This document shows, one piece after another, positions 18,813 to 27,042 of a DNA stretch of 64,000 nt. The notes beneath the pieces were generated by a model. It was not told the origin of the DNA and ran no database searches. It saw only the letters and a program-made list of their open reading frames with translations. Source of the stretch: an uncultured Opitutia bacterium. Lineage in GTDB: Bacteria; Verrucomicrobiota; Verrucomicrobiia; Opitutales; UBA953. The position numbers and the translations under genes were made by a program. Each line of letters begins with the position of its first letter. Position 1 is the stretch's first letter. The stretch is from the NCBI GenBank assembly GCA_903913915.1, contig CAIWNE010000064.1, forward strand, positions 1-64,000, in the 5' to 3' direction.

Positions 18813-19772
18813 ATGCGTCTCCTCTGCGTCTTCCTTTGCCTTGCCGCCACGGCCTCGGCCTTCGAGCTGTCCCTCGACCCCGTCAAGCGGATGGTGACGG
18901 TCGTGCCGGAAAAGCCCACCGACGTGATCCGCTACACCTTGAACGGGAAGGACCCGGATTTCTCAGCGGGTGTCTACCTGGCGCCGATCGAGTTGCCGGA
19001 GGGCGGCACGGTCAAGGCCGCGGCCTTCGAGGGCAATAAGGTCGTCGGCAAGGTGAGCACGCTGCCGGTCCAGTTCGACGGCTCCGCCGGTCCGAAGAAC
19101 AGCGCCTTGCTGCCGCTCACCCAGAACCGCGACTGGAAATCTTATGATTGGGTGGTCCGTCATCAGGAGATCCTCGCCTTGAACCAGCCGGGCGCGATGC
19201 GCGCCGACGTGGTCTTCCTCGGCGATTCGATCACCCACTTCTGGTCCGGCGAGCCGAAGGCCAAGCGCGTCGCCGGCAAGGACTCGTGGGAGAAGTGGAT
19301 CGCCCCTCACCACCCTATCAACCTCGGTTACGGCTGGGACCGCACTGAGAACGTGCTCTGGCGTCTACGTCATGGTGAGGTCGCCGGCCTCAAGCCGAAG
19401 GCCTTCGTCGTGCTCATCGGCACCAACAACCTTTCCGGCATCAATACGGTCGCTGACACCGCGGAAGGCGTCGCCGAAGTCTGCCGCGAACTCCGTCGCC
19501 AGGCCCCGCAGGCCAAGGTCCTGTTGCTGGCCATCCTGCCGCGTCAGGCTAAGCCGGACGCCACGCGCCAGCGTGTGACGGACACCAACAAGCTGCTCAA
19601 AGCCCAGGCATCGCAGATCGCCGACGCCTATGTGGACCTCGCGGATAAGCTCATCGAGGCCGACGGCAGCATCCTGAAGGAAACCATGGGTGATTACCTG
19701 CACCCCACGAACAAGGGGTACGAAGTGATGGGCGCCGCGATCGACGCCCAGCTCAGGGCTTGGTCGCTCTGA
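18813..19772 (+). CDS. Secreted GDSL/SGNH esterase with N-terminal chitobiase-C-like domain
   Basis: A 319-residue exported hydrolase. The signal peptide is MRLLCVFLCLAATASAF; the ATG at 18813 is chosen because earlier codons lack signal character. Residues about 20-90 (VIRYTLNGKDPDFSAGVYLAPIELPEGG) resemble the small beta-sandwich found at the end of chitobiases and in many PVC secreted enzymes. The SGNH domain has block I VVFLGDSITHFWSG (nucleophile Ser), block III VVLIGTNNLSG and block V DYLHPTNKGYEVM with the catalytic Asp/His. It resembles platelet-activating-factor acetylhydrolase-like enzymes. The likely substrate is an acetylated carbohydrate, an inference from the family only. Confidence 0.88.
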   Translation: MRLLCVFLCLAATASAFELSLDPVKRMVTVVPEKPTDVIRYTLNGKDPDFSAGVYLAPIELPEGGTVKAAAFEGNKVVGKVSTLPVQFDGSAGPKNSALLPLTQNRDWKSYDWVVRHQEILALNQPGAMRADVVFLGDSITHFWSGEPKAKRVAGKDSWEKWIAPHHPINLGYGWDRTENVLWRLRHGEVAGLKPKAFVVLIGTNNLSGINTVADTAEGVAEVCRELRRQAPQAKVLLLAILPRQAKPDATRQRVTDTNKLLKAQASQIADAYVDLADKLIEADGSILKETMGDYLHPTNKGYEVMGAAIDAQLRAWSL

Positions 19773-19788
19773 AGGGCAGGGCGCCGCT

Positions 19789-20448
19789 TCAGATCCGCTT
19801 CATCACCGACTTCGCGATCCCCTGGATCGTGAGCGAAGTGGTGGGGATGAGGTCGGGGTAATTCTGATTCTCGGCCTTGAGGTAGACCTTCGAGCCCTGC
19901 TTGATGAGGCGCTTGAGGGTCGTCTCGCCGTCGATGAGCGCGGCGACGATGTCGCCGTGCTTCGGGGTGCCGGGTTCGACGATGACCGTGTCGCCGTCGT
20001 TGATGTCGGCATCGATCATCGAATCACCACGCACCCTCAACGCGAAGGATTCGGGGGCGCGACGGCGCGAGCTGGGGGAGAGAGGGACCTGGAGCGAATC
20101 GAGGACACCGGAGGATTCGGTGTAGTCGGGGAAGCCGGCGGCGATGGAGCCGGCGAACTTCACGTTCTCGAAGGCGATGGCGTCGTCGCCGGGGCCTTCG
20201 TAGCGGATGACGGTCTCGGAGGTGTCGCCGAGGACTTCGGGGACGATCTTGTAGGCGCGGGCGGCGCCGGGGATGCGCTGGAGGACGCCTTTGCGCTCCA
20301 GGGCCTGCAGATGGCCGAAGACGGCGTTGGTCGAGGCGAAGCGGAACTTGGCCTGGATGTCGCGGATGCTGGGCCAGTAGGAGTGCTCGGACACGTGGGC
20401 CTTCATGTAGTCGAGGATGGCTCGCTGCTTCTTGGTCAGTTCTTCCAT
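19789..20448 (-). CDS. lexA: LexA repressor, SOS response
   Basis: Represses DNA-damage genes until RecA triggers self-cleavage. It has 219 residues from the ATG at 20448; a longer reading would begin upstream of the SOS boxes and is rejected. The winged-helix N-terminus is TKKQRAILDYMKAHVSEHSYWPSIRDIQAKFRFAS. The cleavage region SIAAGFPDYTES contains the Ala-Gly bond. The catalytic Ser is in RVRGDSMIDADINDGD and the Lys in GETTLKRLIKQG. Two Gram-positive-type boxes overlap its own promoter, so it is autoregulated. It lies 66 bases downstream of the ADP-ribosylglycohydrolase gene on the same strand but has its own promoter. Confidence 0.94.
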   Translation of the reverse strand: MEELTKKQRAILDYMKAHVSEHSYWPSIRDIQAKFRFASTNAVFGHLQALERKGVLQRIPGAARAYKIVPEVLGDTSETVIRYEGPGDDAIAFENVKFAGSIAAGFPDYTESSGVLDSLQVPLSPSSRRRAPESFALRVRGDSMIDADINDGDTVIVEPGTPKHGDIVAALIDGETTLKRLIKQGSKVYLKAENQNYPDLIPTTSLTIQGIAKSVMKRI

Positions 20449-20451
20449 AGT

Positions 20452-20486
20452 GAACGCATGTTCTATGAAAACTTGTTCACTGTCAA
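20452..20486 (-). promoter_or_regulatory. lexA promoter with two SOS boxes
   Basis: GAACGCATGTTC (20452-20463) is a perfect GAAC-N4-GTTC box, and GAAAACTTGTTC (20467-20478) is a second copy with one mismatch; their centres are 15 bases apart. On the minus strand a perfect -35 TTGACA (complement of 20481-20486) precedes them, and the boxes cover the spacer and -10 (GAACAT with a 17-base spacer). Only 9 bases lie between the -10 and the ATG. Confidence 0.85.
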
Positions 20487-20514
20487 GCCGGCAGGCCAAA
20501 AGGCCATATAATCC

Positions 20515-21315
20515 TCAATATCCGCCGAACCTAGCCTCGAATTCGGCGATGGTCCGTTCCAGTCCGGGGTAGCACTGGGCTGCTATGCCTAAGGATTGAT
20601 CCCGGATGCCCTTGGGCAGCCCCCAGAGGGCTTGGCTGACCGATCCGGTGATGGCGGCCAGGGTGTCGGCGTCCCCCCTCACGGAGGCAGCGAAGCGGAC
20701 TGCAGACTCGAAGTCGGGGGTGCCGACCGCGATGGCCAGACACTCGGGCACGCACCCTTGGCAGGTCTCGTTATAGGTGTGGGTCTTCCGGATGACCTCG
20801 AGGTCGGGCAGGGGGCCGTAGAAGTTTTCGGCGATTGCACGGACGGCGGCGGGGTTGCGCGTCTTACGCGCGGTCCAGGTCGCAGCCGCGACGGCTTGGG
20901 CACCTTTGATGCCTTCGGGGTGGGCGTGCGAGGGCCGCGCGGTGAGGGCGGCGTGTTCGAGCACGTCGGCGAGATCGTCGAAAGCCCAAGCCACGGGCGA
21001 GACACGCATGGCCGAACCATTGCCATAGGAGTCGCGTTCGCCGCGCGCGCCTCCGTAGACCCAGCTGCTGAAGCCGCTGCCGAAGGCCGCCGGCAAGGGC
21101 GCGTTTTGTCCGTGCTTCTCGTAGTAGGCGACCATCCCGACGATCCGCGGTTTGTAGTCGCGCTCGCCTTTGAGGATCGTCTCGGCGACGGCCCACGTGA
21201 GCAACGAGTCGTCGGTGGGGCAGGAGCGTTCCACGAACAGCGGGAAGGACGCGTCGCTATTACGGCTGAATTCGTGGACCGATCCGATGATGTCGCCGGC
21301 GATGGCTCCGAGCAT
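20515..21315 (-). CDS. ADP-ribosylglycohydrolase family protein
   Basis: A 266-residue cytoplasmic protein of the DraG/ARH family, which removes ADP-ribose from proteins or small molecules using a di-metal centre. Visible metal motifs are MLGAIAGDIIGSVHEF near the start, CPTDDSLLTWAVAE (the T-D-D site) and VRGDADTLAAITGSVSQALWG (G-D-x-D-T-x-A). Length is typical. No ADP-ribosyltransferase or nitrogenase gene is nearby, so the substrate is open. It lies upstream of lexA on the same strand; read-through into lexA is possible. A perfect 8-bp inverted repeat lies in the divergent gap upstream. Confidence 0.88.
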   Translation of the reverse strand: MLGAIAGDIIGSVHEFSRNSDASFPLFVERSCPTDDSLLTWAVAETILKGERDYKPRIVGMVAYYEKHGQNAPLPAAFGSGFSSWVYGGARGERDSYGNGSAMRVSPVAWAFDDLADVLEHAALTARPSHAHPEGIKGAQAVAAATWTARKTRNPAAVRAIAENFYGPLPDLEVIRKTHTYNETCQGCVPECLAIAVGTPDFESAVRFAASVRGDADTLAAITGSVSQALWGLPKGIRDQSLGIAAQCYPGLERTIAEFEARFGGY

Positions 21316-21357
21316 CCCGACAGGGTGGCGGCCGGCCCGGGGGCTACGAACCTAATC

Positions 21358-21379
21358 GGGTTATGTCGCGTCATAACCC
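21358..21379. promoter_or_regulatory. Perfect inverted repeat in a divergent intergenic region
   Basis: GGGTTATG (21358-21365) and CATAACCC (21372-21379) are exact complements around a 6-base centre. The site lies between the divergent ADP-ribosylglycohydrolase and PVC cytochrome genes and looks like an operator for a dimeric regulator. The regulator is unknown. Confidence 0.5.
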
Positions 21380-21484
21380 TGCCACGACGGTTCATGCGGG
21401 ACTTCCATCATTACTAAGAAGTTGTCACTTTTTTCGCCCAAGGTTGCCACCTTCGGCCGCTTCGCTTGTCTCCATGGCTACCCC

Positions 21485-24400
21485 ATGTCCCTCCGTCCTT
21501 TGCTGCTGCTCGGGCTCGCCTGGCTGTGTTCCTTCTGTGCCGAAGCTCAGGTGACTGTCCCGATTCCTTCGACGACCTCGCGCCCGGACATCGCGCCCGA
21601 CGTCTGGTATCGCACCTGGGTGCGCGTGGATGATTCCTTCTTCGCCAAGCATGAGCGCAACCTGTTCGAGGAGTCGGTCGGCCTTCATTTCCGCGACCTC
21701 GAAGGCGCGCACGAGGCTTTCGTCAACGGCGTGAAGATCGGCACGGGCGGCGGGTTCGCTCCCGCCTACAGGAGCGGACGCAAGGAGGTCTTCCGTCACA
21801 AGGTGCCGGTGGGGACGCTTAAACAAGGCGAATGGAACGAGATCGTCTTCCACGTCCAGGAGCCCGAAGGGAAAGGCGGTTTCCGAGGCGAGGCGCCGTT
21901 CATCATGAACTACTTCATGGAGTGCGTCCTCGAAGGCGCGTGGGAGTATTCCGCGACGCCGCTCGTACCCGGTCCTGCTCTCAAGGCGAAGCCGGCTTCC
22001 TCCGCCTTCTCCCTGTTCCGCGAATCCAACCGCGTCCTCGGCCGCGCCGAGCAGTTTCATGGTCCGTCGCTCTCGCCGTCGGAGGCCTTCGCGAAGATGC
22101 GCGCCACGCCCGACCTCGCCGTCGACCTGCTGCTGTCCGAGCCGCTGATTGCCCAGCCGACGCACTTCAGCTTCGATACCCGCGGGCGCCTCTGGGTCAC
22201 GCAGTATCGCCAGTATCCTTATCCCGCCGGCGTGAGCATGGTCAGCCGCGACAAATATTACCGTTCGCATTACGACCGCGTTCCCCCCGCTCCGCCGAAC
22301 CATGACCGCGGTGCGGACATCGTCTCGATCCATGAGTCGACGAAGCACGACGGCGTCTACGACAAGCACACGGTCTTCCAGGACGGGCTTAACATGGCTA
22401 ATTCCGCCGTCCGGGCCTATGGCGGCGTCTGGGTGATGAATCCTCCTTACCTGCTGTTCTATCCTGATGCCGACGGCGACGACATCCCGGACGGCCCGCC
22501 CGTGGTCCATCTCTCGGGTTTCGGTCTCGAGGATACGCATTCCGTCGGCAACGGCCTCATCCTCGGCCCCGACGGCTGGCTCTATGGCGTGCACGGCAGC
22601 ACGTCCTCCTCCCGCGTGGTGCGTCCGGGGTTCGACTCCGCCGACGCCCCTCCGGTGCACTTCGAAGGCTGCATGGTCTGGCGCTATCACCCGAAGACCC
22701 GCGAGTACGACATCTTCAGCGAAGGTTCTGGCAATCCCTTCGGTCTCGAGTTCGACGGCGACGGCCGCATGTATTCGGGCCACAACGGCGGCAACACCCG
22801 CGGCTGGCACTACGTGCAGGGCGGCATCTACCTCAAGCAGGGCGTCGACCCGGGCAAGTTCGGCCCGTCGCGGACGCCATACTCCTTCGGCCAGCTTCCC
22901 ATCCTCGGCTCGCTGACGAAGGTCCCGCGTTTCGCCCATTTCGGCTCCTTCGTCGAAGGCACGGCGATGGCTCCGAAGTACCAAGGGCATCTTTTCTCCC
23001 TGGATCCGCTCCATAATACCATCACCGATTCGGAGCGTATCCCGCAGGGGTCGACCTATGTGACGACCGACAAAGGCGTCGCGATGTGGTCGGAGGACGT
23101 CTGCTTCCGTCCGCTCTATAGCGCCAACGCCCCGGACGGGTCGCTCTTCGTGTCCGACATGTACGAATACTACATCGCGCACGGACAGCATTACCAGAAC
23201 CAGATCGACCCCACGACCGGCCGCATGTATCGTCTCCGCGACAAGGGGGCGAAGCTCGAGACCGACACGAACCTCGAAGGCAAGTCCACGGCCCAGCTCG
23301 TGGCGCTGCTCGGCCATCCGAACAAGTTCCACCGCACGGCTTCGTTGCAGCTCCTCGCCGAACGTCGCGACCCGCAGGCGGTCGCCTTGCTCGTCGCCCA
23401 GCTCGCGGCCGACAAGGGCAGGGGAGCCCTGGGTTCGCTCTGGGCTCTTTATCAGGTCGACGCGCTCACCGATGCCCGCGCGGTCGCCGCGCTGACCCAT
23501 GCCTACGCCCCGGTCCGTTTCTGGGCCATGCGCTTCCTCGGCGACAAGTATGGCGTGAACCGCGGGCTGGGCGTCCCCGGCCTCGATTCCAAGGGCGCGC
23601 GGGAGCTGCCGCCGGACGTCTTCGCCGCCGTCCTCGCTCTCGCTCGTTCCGAGCCGGATGCCGAAGTGCGCTCGCAGATCGCATGCTCGGCCCGTCGTCT
23701 GCCGACCGGCCAGATGCTCGGGCTCGTCTCGGCGCTCGCCTCCCGGGACGAGGACACGAATGACGCCTATATCCCGTTGCTCCTCTGGTTCGCCCTGGAG
23801 TCGCACGTGACCCTGGATCGCGACGCCGTGATGGGCTTCGCGAAGGATCCGGCCGTCTGGGACCGTCCGCTGGTCCAGCAGCACCTGCTGCCGCGTCTGA
23901 TGCGTCGCTTCGCGACGGAAGGCCGCCGTGCCGACCTGCTGGCCTGCGCGCAGCTGCTACGCCTCGCACCGACGCCCGCCCATGGGGTCTATCTCATGAA
24001 GGGCTTCGAAGAGGCCTACCGCGGCCGCGAACTGGCGGGACTTCCGGATGAATTGCTCCAGGCGCTGGCCGCGTCGGGCAGGGCGCCGTTGATTCTCCGC
24101 ATCCGCCAGGGTGACCCCGCCGCCGTCAAGGAATCGTTGGCGCTCATCGCGAACAGGAAGGCCGACCTCACCGAGCGGATCAACCAAGTCCGTGTCTTCG
24201 GCGAGGTGAGCCGCGACGAAGCTCTGGCGGGCCTGGTCGCGATCGCCGTCTCGGCCGAGCCCGCGCCGTTGCGTAAGGCCGCGCTGATTTCGTTGATGTC
24301 TTATGACCGGCCTGAGGTCGGTGCTCAGGCCGTCACGATCGTGGACCAGGGCGCCGGCGAGGTGCGCCTCGCCGCGCTGGCCTTGCTCGCCAGCCGCGCC

Positions 24401-25027
24401 GAATGGTCGCAGCAGCTCCTGCAGGCCGTGCGGTCGGGGCGGATCGCCGCGAACACCGTCCCGCGCGACATGGTCGAACGCATGCGCCAGCACGAACCGA
24501 AGCAGGTGCAGATGCTGCTGGCGGAACTTTATCCGGCCAAGCCCGCCGCCGGCGTGACGGATTTCATCGCCAAGATCGCCGATGTGGAGGCCAAGCTGAA
24601 GGCCGGCACCGGCAATCCTTACGCCGGCGAGGCGATCTTCATGGAGAAGTGCGCGTCCTGCCATAAGCTGTTCTTCAAGGGCGGTCGCATCGGCCCTGAA
24701 CTCACGGCGTACCAGCGCGACAACCTGGGCACGATGCTCATCAGCATCGTCAACCCGAACGCCGAGATCCGCGAGGGTTTCCAGTATTTCTCGGTCACCA
24801 CGAACGACGGCCGATCGCTCAGCGGCTTCCTGGTCGAACGCGACGCCCAGATCCTGGTCCTCCGCGGACTGGAAGGGGAGGATATCACCGTGCGTCAGGC
24901 CGACGTGCGTCTGCTTACCCCGATGGGCCGCAGCCTCATGCCCGAAGGGCTGCTCGATGGTTTGGACGCTCAGCAGCTGAGGGATCTTTTCGCCTACCTG
25001 CGCATCTCCCAGCCGATCAGCAAATAA
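21485..25027 (+). CDS. PVC-type heme-binding CxxCH protein (membrane-bound dehydrogenase-like)
   Basis: A very large exported protein, 1180 residues from the ATG at 21485 (signal MSLRPLLLLGLAWLCSFCAEA). Domains in order: an N-terminal jelly-roll-like module resembling a sugar-binding domain (WYRTWVRVDDSFF to about residue 170); a six-bladed-propeller dehydrogenase-like part (FDTRGRLWVTQYRQYPYP, LGPDGWLYGVHGS, FGLEFDGDGRMYSGHNGG, DGSLFVSDMYEYYIAHGQH); HEAT-like repeats from about 600 to 1020; and a C-terminal cytochrome c module with one heme site CASCH (Cys1056), followed by GGRIGPELTAYQRDNLGTMLISIVNPNAEIREGF. This architecture is characteristic of Planctomycetota and Verrucomicrobiota and probably oxidises sugars or alcohols. 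The substrate is unknown. Confidence 0.9.
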   Translation: MSLRPLLLLGLAWLCSFCAEAQVTVPIPSTTSRPDIAPDVWYRTWVRVDDSFFAKHERNLFEESVGLHFRDLEGAHEAFVNGVKIGTGGGFAPAYRSGRKEVFRHKVPVGTLKQGEWNEIVFHVQEPEGKGGFRGEAPFIMNYFMECVLEGAWEYSATPLVPGPALKAKPASSAFSLFRESNRVLGRAEQFHGPSLSPSEAFAKMRATPDLAVDLLLSEPLIAQPTHFSFDTRGRLWVTQYRQYPYPAGVSMVSRDKYYRSHYDRVPPAPPNHDRGADIVSIHESTKHDGVYDKHTVFQDGLNMANSAVRAYGGVWVMNPPYLLFYPDADGDDIPDGPPVVHLSGFGLEDTHSVGNGLILGPDGWLYGVHGSTSSSRVVRPGFDSADAPPVHFEGCMVWRYHPKTREYDIFSEGSGNPFGLEFDGDGRMYSGHNGGNTRGWHYVQGGIYLKQGVDPGKFGPSRTPYSFGQLPILGSLTKVPRFAHFGSFVEGTAMAPKYQGHLFSLDPLHNTITDSERIPQGSTYVTTDKGVAMWSEDVCFRPLYSANAPDGSLFVSDMYEYYIAHGQHYQNQIDPTTGRMYRLRDKGAKLETDTNLEGKSTAQLVALLGHPNKFHRTASLQLLAERRDPQAVALLVAQLAADKGRGALGSLWALYQVDALTDARAVAALTHAYAPVRFWAMRFLGDKYGVNRGLGVPGLDSKGARELPPDVFAAVLALARSEPDAEVRSQIACSARRLPTGQMLGLVSALASRDEDTNDAYIPLLLWFALESHVTLDRDAVMGFAKDPAVWDRPLVQQHLLPRLMRRFATEGRRADLLACAQLLRLAPTPAHGVYLMKGFEEAYRGRELAGLPDELLQALAASGRAPLILRIRQGDPAAVKESLALIANRKADLTERINQVRVFGEVSRDEALAGLVAIAVSAEPAPLRKAALISLMSYDRPEVGAQAVTIVDQGAGEVRLAALALLASRAEWSQQLLQAVRSGRIAANTVPRDMVERMRQHEPKQVQMLLAELYPAKPAAGVTDFIAKIADVEAKLKAGTGNPYAGEAIFMEKCASCHKLFFKGGRIGPELTAYQRDNLGTMLISIVNPNAEIREGFQYFSVTTNDGRSLSGFLVERDAQILVLRGLEGEDITVRQADVRLLTPMGRSLMPEGLLDGLDAQQLRDLFAYLRISQPISK

Positions 25028-25087
25028 CCCCAACTTAGGCTGGAACTTTCGGCCCTTTTGGCTGTTTATAAGCATGTAACCACACCT

Positions 25088-25612
25088 ATGAAGCACCTCC
25101 CCTACGTCTGCCTCCTCGCCCTCGGTTCGGCCTCCGCTTTCGCGGCTTCCGGACCGTCCAGCCTCTTCTCGAACAACGTCGAGCTGAGCTACCTCCAGCA
25201 GTCCACCACGGGCGTCTCCGGCCATAACAACGGCTGGGATCTCTCCGCCACCGCCTACCTCGGCAAGTCCGACTTCTTCGTCAACGCCCTGACCTCAGTC
25301 GGTGGCGACCTCGGCAACGGCGCCGACACCGCCTCCCTCGGCTACCGCGTCAAGAACGTCGCCTCCCTCGCTGACGTCGCCGTGACCGTCGGCTCCAACG
25401 AGTCCTACGGCCTCGCCCTCCACCGCGCCCTCGGCGCCGGCTTCGGCGCCTGGGCTTCCTACGACCGCGTCGCCAACGGCCACAACGTCAACGCCGCCGT
25501 CAGCAAGATGCTCACCCATGACGTGTCGCTCGACCTCGGCTACACCTGGGTTTCCCGCGACGCCTCCGCCAGCTCCCACGTCTGGAGCCTCGGCGCCCGC
25601 TACAAGTTCTAA
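25088..25612 (+). CDS. Small outer-membrane beta-barrel protein
   Basis: A 174-residue exported protein with signal MKHLPYVCLLALGSASAFA. The mature part alternates polar and hydrophobic residues in short strands (VELSYLQQSTTG, WDLSATAYLGKSDFFVNALTSV, TASLGYRVKNV, VSLDLGYTWVSRD, HVWSLGARYKF) and ends with Phe after an aromatic-x-Phe pattern, the usual signal for outer-membrane barrel insertion. It resembles the 8-stranded small barrels (OmpA/OprF-like or opacity-type fold). Function is unknown. The start at 25088 is chosen for the signal peptide. TGTAAC ends 7 bases before the ATG but has no -35 at the right distance; TATAAG at 25067-25072 is an alternative -10. Confidence 0.8.
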   Translation: MKHLPYVCLLALGSASAFAASGPSSLFSNNVELSYLQQSTTGVSGHNNGWDLSATAYLGKSDFFVNALTSVGGDLGNGADTASLGYRVKNVASLADVAVTVGSNESYGLALHRALGAGFGAWASYDRVANGHNVNAAVSKMLTHDVSLDLGYTWVSRDASASSHVWSLGARYKF

Positions 25613-25632
25613 GCCTTAGGCAGGAAAACGAA

Positions 25633-25668
25633 AGCCGTCGGCCCTCGCGGGTCGGCGGCTTTTTCTTT
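25633..25668 (+). terminator. Rho-independent terminator after the barrel gene
   Basis: A 12-bp stem with two G-U pairs (25633-25644 with 25649-25660, loop TCGC) is followed by TTTTCTTT. Confidence 0.88.
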
Positions 25669-25685
25669 GGCCGAGCGACCGGAGC

Positions 25686-27011
25686 TCAGCGGACCAGGCA
25701 GGGCTTCTTGGGGTCGAACTTCCAGCCCGGAATCAGGAACTGCATCGCCACGGCGTCGTCGCGCGAGCCGGACGGCAGCTTCAGGTAGAGCTGGTGCGCC
25801 GCCTCGAGCTGGGCCGGGTCGATCTCGACGCCCAGTCCTGGCTTCTGCGGGACCGCGACCTTGCCGCCCTTGATGAGCAGCGGTTCCTTGGTGAGGCGCT
25901 GGCCTTCCTGCCAGATCCAGTGCGTGTCCATCGCGGTGACGTCGCCCGGCGCGGCGGCGCCGACGTGTGTGAACATCGCGAGGGAGATATCGAAATGGTT
26001 GTTGGAGTGCGAGCCCCAGGTGAGGCCGCGTTCCTGGCAGACCTGCGCTACGGCGACCGAGCCCTGCATCGTCCAGAAGTGCGGGTCGGCGAGGGGGATG
26101 TCGACCGCCTGTAGCTTCAGGGCGTGGTCGAGCTGGCGCCAATCGGTGGCGACCATGTTGGTGGCCGTGCGCAGGCCGGTGGCCTTCTTGAACTCCGCCA
26201 TGATCTCGCGGCCGGAGAAGCCGGCCTCGGCGCCGCAGGGGTCTTCGGCGTAGGCGAGCACCCCCTTCAGGTTCTGGCAGACCTCGACGGCTTCCTTCAG
26301 CAGCCAGGCGCCGTTGGGGTCGAGCGTGATGCGTGCCTTGGGGAAGCGGGTGGCGAGGGCGCGGACGGCTTCGATCTCGCGCGCGGGGCTGAGCACGCCG
26401 CCCTTGAGCTTGAAGTCCTGGAAGCCGAAGCGTTCCTGGGCGGCTTCGGCCTGATGGACGATGCTCTCGGGCGTGAGGGCTTCCTCGTTGCGGAGGCGAT
26501 GCCAGGCGTGCGCGGCGCCGGCTTCGTCGCGGTAGCCGAGGGTGGTCTTGCGGCGATCGCCGATGAAGAAAAGGTAGCCGAGCATCTCGACCTCGGAGCG
26601 CTGCTGGCCTTTGCCCAGCAGCGCGGCGACGGGCTTCGACTGGAACTGGCCGAGGAGGTCGAGCAGCGCGGACTCGATCGCCGTGACGGCGTGGATGGTC
26701 ACGCGCAGGTCGAACGTCTGCAGGCCGCGGCCGCCGGCATCACGGTCCGAGAAGGCCGCGCTCACCGCCGCGAGCAGCTTCTCGTAGTCGGCGATCTCCT
26801 TGCCGAGGAGCAGGGCGGCCGCGTCTTCGACCGTCTGGCGGATCTTTTCGCCGCCGGGGACTTCGCCGAGGCCGGTACGACCCGAGCTGTCGGTGATGAG
26901 GACGATGTTGCGCGTGAAGAACGGGCCGTGCGCGCCGCTCAGGTTGAGCAGCATGCTGTCATGGCCGGCGACCGGGACGACCCGGACGGATTTGATCAGG
27001 GGGGAGGACAT
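25686..27011 (-). CDS. gudD: D-glucarate dehydratase
   Basis: Removes water from D-glucarate to give 5-dehydro-4-deoxy-D-glucarate. The 441-residue protein follows the Escherichia coli GudD pattern almost throughout: [45 protein letters not shown] sequence, [15 protein letters not shown], the acid-base Lys in FKLKGG, metal ligands in TLDPNGAW and [32 protein letters not shown] and the catalytic His in [17 protein letters not shown]. It belongs to the enolase superfamily. It is the last gene of the four-gene glucarate operon, 31 bases after the transporter. The leader is C/T-rich with no Shine-Dalgarno sequence. Confidence 0.96.
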   Translation of the reverse strand: MSSPLIKSVRVVPVAGHDSMLLNLSGAHGPFFTRNIVLITDSSGRTGLGEVPGGEKIRQTVEDAAALLLGKEIADYEKLLAAVSAAFSDRDAGGRGLQTFDLRVTIHAVTAIESALLDLLGQFQSKPVAALLGKGQQRSEVEMLGYLFFIGDRRKTTLGYRDEAGAAHAWHRLRNEEALTPESIVHQAEAAQERFGFQDFKLKGGVLSPAREIEAVRALATRFPKARITLDPNGAWLLKEAVEVCQNLKGVLAYAEDPCGAEAGFSGREIMAEFKKATGLRTATNMVATDWRQLDHALKLQAVDIPLADPHFWTMQGSVAVAQVCQERGLTWGSHSNNHFDISLAMFTHVGAAAPGDVTAMDTHWIWQEGQRLTKEPLLIKGGKVAVPQKPGLGVEIDPAQLEAAHQLYLKLPSGSRDDAVAMQFLIPGWKFDPKKPCLVR

Positions 27012-27042
27012 TGCGAAGGAGGAGGGGTTAGGTGGCTAGGCC

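Noticed and set aside
21425-23884. 819-codon minus-strand open frame opposite the PVC cytochrome
   Set aside because: Arg/Glu/Val-rich shadow without domains.
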